Below are positions 61,853 to 64,000 of a stretch of 64,000 nucleotides of DNA, one piece after another (within the stretch, counting starts at the first letter, position 1; each line of letters begins with the position of its first letter). Where the stretch lies: NCBI RefSeq assembly GCF_026341125.1, contig NZ_JAPEOR010000002.1, positions 1,550,001 to 1,614,000 of the forward strand, given 5' to 3'. Source of the DNA: Streptomyces sp. NBC_01142. Lineage in GTDB: Bacteria > Actinomycetota > Actinomycetes > Streptomycetales > Streptomycetaceae. The position numbers and the translations under genes are program-made. The notes under the pieces are model-generated. The model saw only the letters and a list, made by a program, of their open reading frames with translations, was not told the origin of the DNA and searched no databases.

Positions 61853-64000
61853 TTACGCCTCCGAGGTGTCCGCGGACACACCGGGAGCCGACGTCTGCTC
61901 GGCCGCCGCGGTCTTCTTCGAGACCTTCTTCGCGGCCGTCTTCTTCGCAGTCGTCTTCTTGGCCGCCGTCGTCTTGGTGGCGGCCTTCTTCGCGGTGGCC
62001 TTCTTGGCGGTCTTGCGCGCCGCCTTCTTGGCCGGAGCGGCGGCCTCGGTCTCGGCCTCGGCTTGCGCCGGGGCCTGATCGGGCTCGGGCTCCGTGGTCC
62101 CGACCACGACGACCGCGGCATCCTCGGCGCCCGAGGGCGAGCCCGCGGGGGCGGTGACCTTGCGCGTCACCCGGCGGCGCGCACGCGGCGGAGCCGCGAC
62201 GGGCGCCTCCTCGGCGGCGGGGGCCGGGGCGGCCTCCTTGGCCTGGGGCTCGGGCTCGGGCTCAGCCGCGGGCTCGGGCACCGTGGTCTCCACGACCGTG
62301 GGCGTCGACGTGGCCGGCGGGCCGGCCGGGGCCGTCGCCTTACGGGTGGCCCGGCGGCGGGTACGGCCGGTCGGGGCCGCCTCCTCCGCGGGAGCCTCCG
62401 GCTCGGCGACCGGGGTCGGAGCCGGGGCGGCCTCCTCGGCCTCGGGCTCGGCCTTGACCGCGGGCTCCGCCTTGGCCTCGGCAGCCTTCGGCGCACCGGC
62501 CGGGGCCGTCGCCTTACGGGTCGCGCGACGGCGTCCACGACCGCGCGTCGCGGCCGCCTCCGCCTCCGCGGCGCTGCTGTACAGGTCCTCGTCCGGGACG
62601 AACTCGGGCTCGGCCAGCGCCACCGGGGCAGCCACCTCCGCGGCGACCTCCGCCTCGGTCTCGGTCTCGGTCTCGGTCTCGACCGTCTCCAGCGCCTCGA
62701 CGTGCTCGTGCGCACCGCCGCGGCCGCGCTTCTTGGAACGCTTGCCGCCGCCCCCGCCACCGGCGGCGGTCGGCTGCTCCATGTGGACAATGACGCCACG
62801 GCCGTTGCAGTGGACGCAGGTCTCGGAGAAGGACTCCAGCAGACCCTGGCCCACGCGCTTGCGGGTCATCTGGACCAGGCCGAGCGAGGTGACCTCGGCG
62901 ACCTGGTGCTTCGTCCGGTCCCGGCCAAGGCACTCGAGCAGACGCCGCATGACCAGGTCCCGGTTGGACTCCAGCACCATGTCGATGAAGTCGACGACGA
63001 CGATGCCGCCCAGGTCGCGCAGCCGCAGCTGACGCACGATCTCCTCGGCCGCCTCCAGGTTGTTCCTGGTGACGGTCTCCTCGAGGTTGCCGCCCTGACC
63101 GGTGAACTTGCCGGTGTTGACGTCGACCACGACCATGGCCTCGGTCTTGTCGATCACCAGCGAACCGCCGCTCGGCAGCCAGACCTTGCGGTCCAGCGCC
63201 TTCATCAGCTGCTCGTCGATCCGGTAGGTCGCGAAGACGTCGACCTCGGACGTCCACTTGGACAGCCGGTCGGTCAGGTCGGGGGCGACATGGTTGACGT
63301 ATCCGTGGATCGTCTCCCACGCCTCGTCACCGCTGACGATGACCTTCGAGAAGTCCTCGTTGAAGATGTCCCGGACGACCCGGACGGTCATGTCCGGCTC
63401 GCCGTAGAGCAGCGTGGGGGCATTGGAGCTGCCGCCGCTCTTCGCCTTCTTCTGGATGTCCTCCCACTGCGCCTGCAGACGCTCGACGTCGCGGCGCAGC
63501 TCGTCCTCGCTCGCGCCCTCCGCGGCGGTACGCACGATGACGCCCGCGTCCTCGGGAACGATCTTCTTGAGGATGGTCTTCAGCCGCGCGCGCTCGGTGT
63601 CGGGCAGCTTGCGGCTGATACCGGTCATCGAGCCCTCGGGCACGTAGACGAGGTAGCGGCCGGGCAGCGAGACCTGGCTGGTGAGGCGGGCGCCCTTGTG
63701 GCCGATCGGGTCCTTGGTCACCTGGACGAGGACCGACTGGCCGGACTTGAGGGCGACTTCGATACGGCGCGGGCCGTTGGCCATGCCCAGCGCCTCGAAG
63801 TTCACCTCGCCGGCGTACAGGACGGCGTTGCGTCCCTTGCCGATGTCGACGAAGGCGGCCTCCATGGACGGCAGTACGTTCTGCACCTTGCCCAGGTAGA
63901 CATTGCCGACGTACGAAGTGGCCTGCTCCTTGTTGACGTAGTGCTCGACGAGCACGTTGTCCTCGAGGACGCCGATCTGGGTGCGGTCGCCGTTCTGACG
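61853..64000 (-). CDS. rne: Ribonuclease E/G, N-terminus outside the window
   Basis: 715 residues of an RNase E/G protein whose frame is open to the window edge. The S1 domain begins near the edge (LVEHYVNKEQATSYVGNVYL), with the RNase H-like and DNase I-like catalytic part following: VVVDVNTGKF and GGIVVVDFIDM carry the Mg-binding aspartates, and ETCVHCNGRG is the zinc-link CPxCxGxG variant (CVHCNGRG). The last 250 residues are a Glu/Ala/Pro-rich tail with three basic blocks like RRRATRKATAPAG and an AAKKTTAKKTAAKK end. It processes rRNA, tRNA and mRNA. In Streptomyces the catalytic core sits between two tails. Confidence 0.94.
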   Translation of the reverse strand, partial: RQNGDRTQIGVLEDNVLVEHYVNKEQATSYVGNVYLGKVQNVLPSMEAAFVDIGKGRNAVLYAGEVNFEALGMANGPRRIEVALKSGQSVLVQVTKDPIGHKGARLTSQVSLPGRYLVYVPEGSMTGISRKLPDTERARLKTILKKIVPEDAGVIVRTAAEGASEDELRRDVERLQAQWEDIQKKAKSGGSSNAPTLLYGEPDMTVRVVRDIFNEDFSKVIVSGDEAWETIHGYVNHVAPDLTDRLSKWTSEVDVFATYRIDEQLMKALDRKVWLPSGGSLVIDKTEAMVVVDVNTGKFTGQGGNLEETVTRNNLEAAEEIVRQLRLRDLGGIVVVDFIDMVLESNRDLVMRRLLECLGRDRTKHQVAEVTSLGLVQMTRKRVGQGLLESFSETCVHCNGRGVIVHMEQPTAAGGGGGGKRSKKRGRGGAHEHVEALETVETETETETEAEVAAEVAAPVALAEPEFVPDEDLYSSAAEAEAAATRGRGRRRATRKATAPAGAPKAAEAKAEPAVKAEPEAEEAAPAPTPVAEPEAPAEEAAPTGRTRRRATRKATAPAGPPATSTPTVVETTVPEPAAEPEPEPQAKEAAPAPAAEEAPVAAPPRARRRVTRKVTAPAGSPSGAEDAAVVVVGTTEPEPDQAPAQAEAETEAAAPAKKAARKTAKKATAKKAATKTTAAKKTTAKKTAAKKVSKKTAAAEQTSAPGVSADTSEA

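Overview
This is a 64 kb piece of a high-GC actinomycete chromosome, almost certainly Streptomyces. The signs are heavy use of GTG starts, G/C-ending codons, purine-rich ribosome binding sites, long hairpin terminators without U-tracts, and a gene order that matches, from memory, the conserved core of S. coelicolor around SCO2561-SCO2599 (fadD-type ligase, lepA, rpsT, holA, comEC, comEA, degV, leuS, rsfS, LCP protein, nadD, proA, proB, obg, rpmA, rplU, rne). No rRNA, insertion sequence, prophage or CRISPR array is visible.

Layout. 1-13.7 kb: end of a response regulator, acyl-CoA ligase, divergent lepA and rpsT, holA, arylamine N-acetyltransferase, the comEA-comEC pair, a DegV protein and a small membrane-anchored protein. 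14-20.5 kb: leuS behind a leucine-codon leader peptide and terminator (an attenuator), then a membrane cytochrome b/ferric-reductase-like gene overlapping a NuoF-like/ferredoxin fusion. 20.6-25.1 kb: two identical tRNA-Ala(GGC) genes bracket a short accessory stretch (GT87 transferase, two small zinc-binding proteins, MFS transporter with a divergent regulator). 25.2-35.5 kb: a histidine phosphatase that appears to start at CTG, rsfS, an LCP-like/LytR_C protein, nadD, an M48 peptidase, two related membrane proteins, proA and proB.

35.6-61.7 kb is the accessory heart of the window. It begins with two divergent paralogous secreted proteins and a membrane acyltransferase, then holds what looks like a wall teichoic acid (or related phosphate-containing wall polymer) locus. 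It has a GT4 transferase, a fused CDP-ribitol-type cytidylyltransferase/SDR reductase, a TagF/TarL-like polymerase with an N-terminal membrane region, four GT2 enzymes resembling staphylococcal TarS/TarP, a complete dTDP-rhamnose set (rmlA-B-D in one operon, rmlC apart) and a methyltransferase-like protein. The housekeeping genes obg-rpmA-rplU cut through it, and two of the GT2 genes lie convergently between rplU and rne. The window ends inside rne.

The genes suggest a route in which nucleotide-activated ribitol and rhamnose are made, polymerised and glycosylated at the membrane. The LCP-like protein at 26-28 kb is a candidate for transfer to peptidoglycan, although its core looks degenerate. 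Most assignments come from motifs read by eye; no database search was run.
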